Both the position numbers and the translations under genes were made by a program. Source: Arthrobacter sp. (GTDB taxonomy: Bacteria > Actinomycetota > Actinomycetes > Actinomycetales > Micrococcaceae). From it: DNA of 7,805 bases. Location of the stretch: the NCBI GenBank assembly GCA_025464925.1, contig JAODMS010000155.1, forward strand, positions 1 to 7,805, given 5' to 3'. Each line of letters begins with the position of its first letter. Position 1 is the first letter of the stretch. Below, one piece after another: positions 7,495-7,805 of the stretch. The notes beneath the pieces are model-generated. The model was not told where the DNA came from. It saw only the letters and a program-made list of their open reading frames with translations, and searched no databases.

Positions 7495-7495
7495 T
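7468..7495. repeat. Interrupted inverted repeat over the infA promoter
   Basis: AACATT (7468-7473) and AATGTT (7490-7495) are inverted. An inner pair CGCC (7476-7479) and GGCG (7485-7488) is nested between them, offset by one base. The outer arms overlap the -35 and -10 hexamers. It could be an operator, or form a weak stem in readthrough RNA from the hydrolase gene. No T run follows, so it is unlikely to be an intrinsic terminator. Confidence 0.45.
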
Positions 7496-7564
7496 GTCTG
7501 TTGGTTGTCTGCCCTGTTGTGCCCTTTTGTGGCCGGGAGGCATCAGCCAATCAATCAAAAACGT

Positions 7565-7600
7565 CCGCAGTCCTTACCGGTGCAAACCGTAGGGCTGCGG
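7565..7600 (+). promoter_or_regulatory. Stable stem-loop in the infA leader
   Basis: The 5' arm from 7565 and the 3' arm to 7600 form a ten-base-pair lower stem: 7565-7574 with 7591-7600, including one G-T pair at 7571/7594. Above it are two single-base bulges, four more pairs (7576-7580 with 7587-7590) and a TGCAAA loop. It ends 14 bases before the Shine-Dalgarno and is not followed by a T run. It therefore looks like a leader structure for mRNA stability or translational control, not a terminator. Confidence 0.5.
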
Positions 7601-7621
7601 CAACAACAGTTAGCGGAGGGT

Positions 7622-7805
7622 ATGGCCAAGAAGGACGGGGTCATTGAGATCGAGGGCGTTGTGACTGAGGCGCTGCCCAACGCGATGTTTCGCGTTGAGC
7701 TCACCAACAAGCACATCGTTCTGGCACACATCTCTGGAAAGATGCGCCAGCACTACATCAGGATTCTCCCTGAGGACCGGGTAGTGGTGGAGCTGAGCCC
7801 GTACG
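7622..7805 (+). CDS. infA: Translation initiation factor IF-1, N-terminal 61 residues (cut by window end)
   Basis: IF-1 is a small OB-fold protein that binds the 30S A site during initiation. The visible part, beginning [14 protein letters not shown], contains [12 protein letters not shown] (16-27), [14 protein letters not shown] (36-49) and [12 protein letters not shown], covering most of the S1-like OB fold. The full protein is normally 72-73 residues, so about a dozen are missing beyond the window. ATG 7622 has GGAGG at 7615-7619, with only two intervening bases, an unusually short gap. In related genomes rpmJ, rpsM, rpsK, rpoA and rplQ usually follow; this cannot be checked here. Confidence 0.97.
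   Translation, partial: MAKKDGVIEIEGVVTEALPNAMFRVELTNKHIVLAHISGKMRQHYIRILPEDRVVVELSPY

Noticed and set aside
7468..7500. Intrinsic terminator for the S58 hydrolase gene
   Set aside because: The inverted repeat is interrupted and no T run follows; overlap with a good promoter explains the sequence better.
6408..7550. A 380-codon - strand open frame opposite the hydrolase
   Set aside because: It is antisense to a family-recognisable S58 gene, its composition is Arg/Gly/His-biased, and it would start within the infA leader and promoter region.
7535..7564. Possible leader peptide behind GGGAGG (7535-7540) upstream of infA
   Set aside because: No ATG, GTG or TTG start lies at suitable distance after it, so there is no peptide to support.
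1..7805. CRISPR array, tRNA or rRNA genes, insertion sequence or prophage ends
   Set aside because: No regularly spaced repeats, cloverleaf, rRNA segment, transposase motif or terminal inverted repeat pair was found on reading both strands.

Overview
The window is high-GC chromosomal DNA from an actinobacterium, most likely Micrococcaceae (Arthrobacter or a close relative). This is inferred from the secY-adk-map-infA order, the short-lid actinobacterial type of adenylate kinase, the typical actinobacterial start of IF-1, and strong G/C use at third codon positions. The genus is judged from remembered sequence style, not from a search.

Left part (1-2941, + strand): the distal end of the ribosomal-protein 'spc' cluster. 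secY (protein translocation channel) starts at a TTG behind a strong Shine-Dalgarno and overlaps adk (adenylate kinase) by four bases (ATGA). A GC-rich hairpin with a short T run follows adk. Then comes map (type I methionine aminopeptidase, all metal ligands present), closed by a perfect 44-bp palindrome with flanking A and T runs. That palindrome can serve as a terminator on both strands.

Middle part (2964-6250, - strand): a convergent three-gene CUT1/UgpABE-like carbohydrate uptake operon. It is transcribed in the order permease (UgpA-like), permease (UgpE-like, GTGA overlap), substrate-binding lipoprotein (UgpB-like, with both a twin-arginine motif and a lipobox). No ATPase gene, regulator or sugar-metabolism gene accompanies it, so the transporter must borrow an ATPase encoded elsewhere (inferred).

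Right part (6251-7805, + strand): a 256-bp divergent intergenic region carries a tandem 12-bp imperfect repeat that could be an operator. It is followed by a DmpA/NylC-type (family S58) N-terminal-nucleophile hydrolase with an evident Asn-Thr self-cleavage site. Next is a well-formed sigma70-type promoter embedded in an inverted repeat, a structured leader of about 120 nt, and the first 61 codons of infA, cut by the window end.

The essential genes are thus split: 4.75 kb of uptake and hydrolase genes separates map from infA, and infA has acquired or kept its own promoter. I see no CRISPR array, tRNA or rRNA gene, insertion sequence, or convincing new multi-gene system. The points most worth a second look are the NylC-like hydrolase, the interrupted core operon, and the regulatory structures around infA and in the divergent intergenic region.
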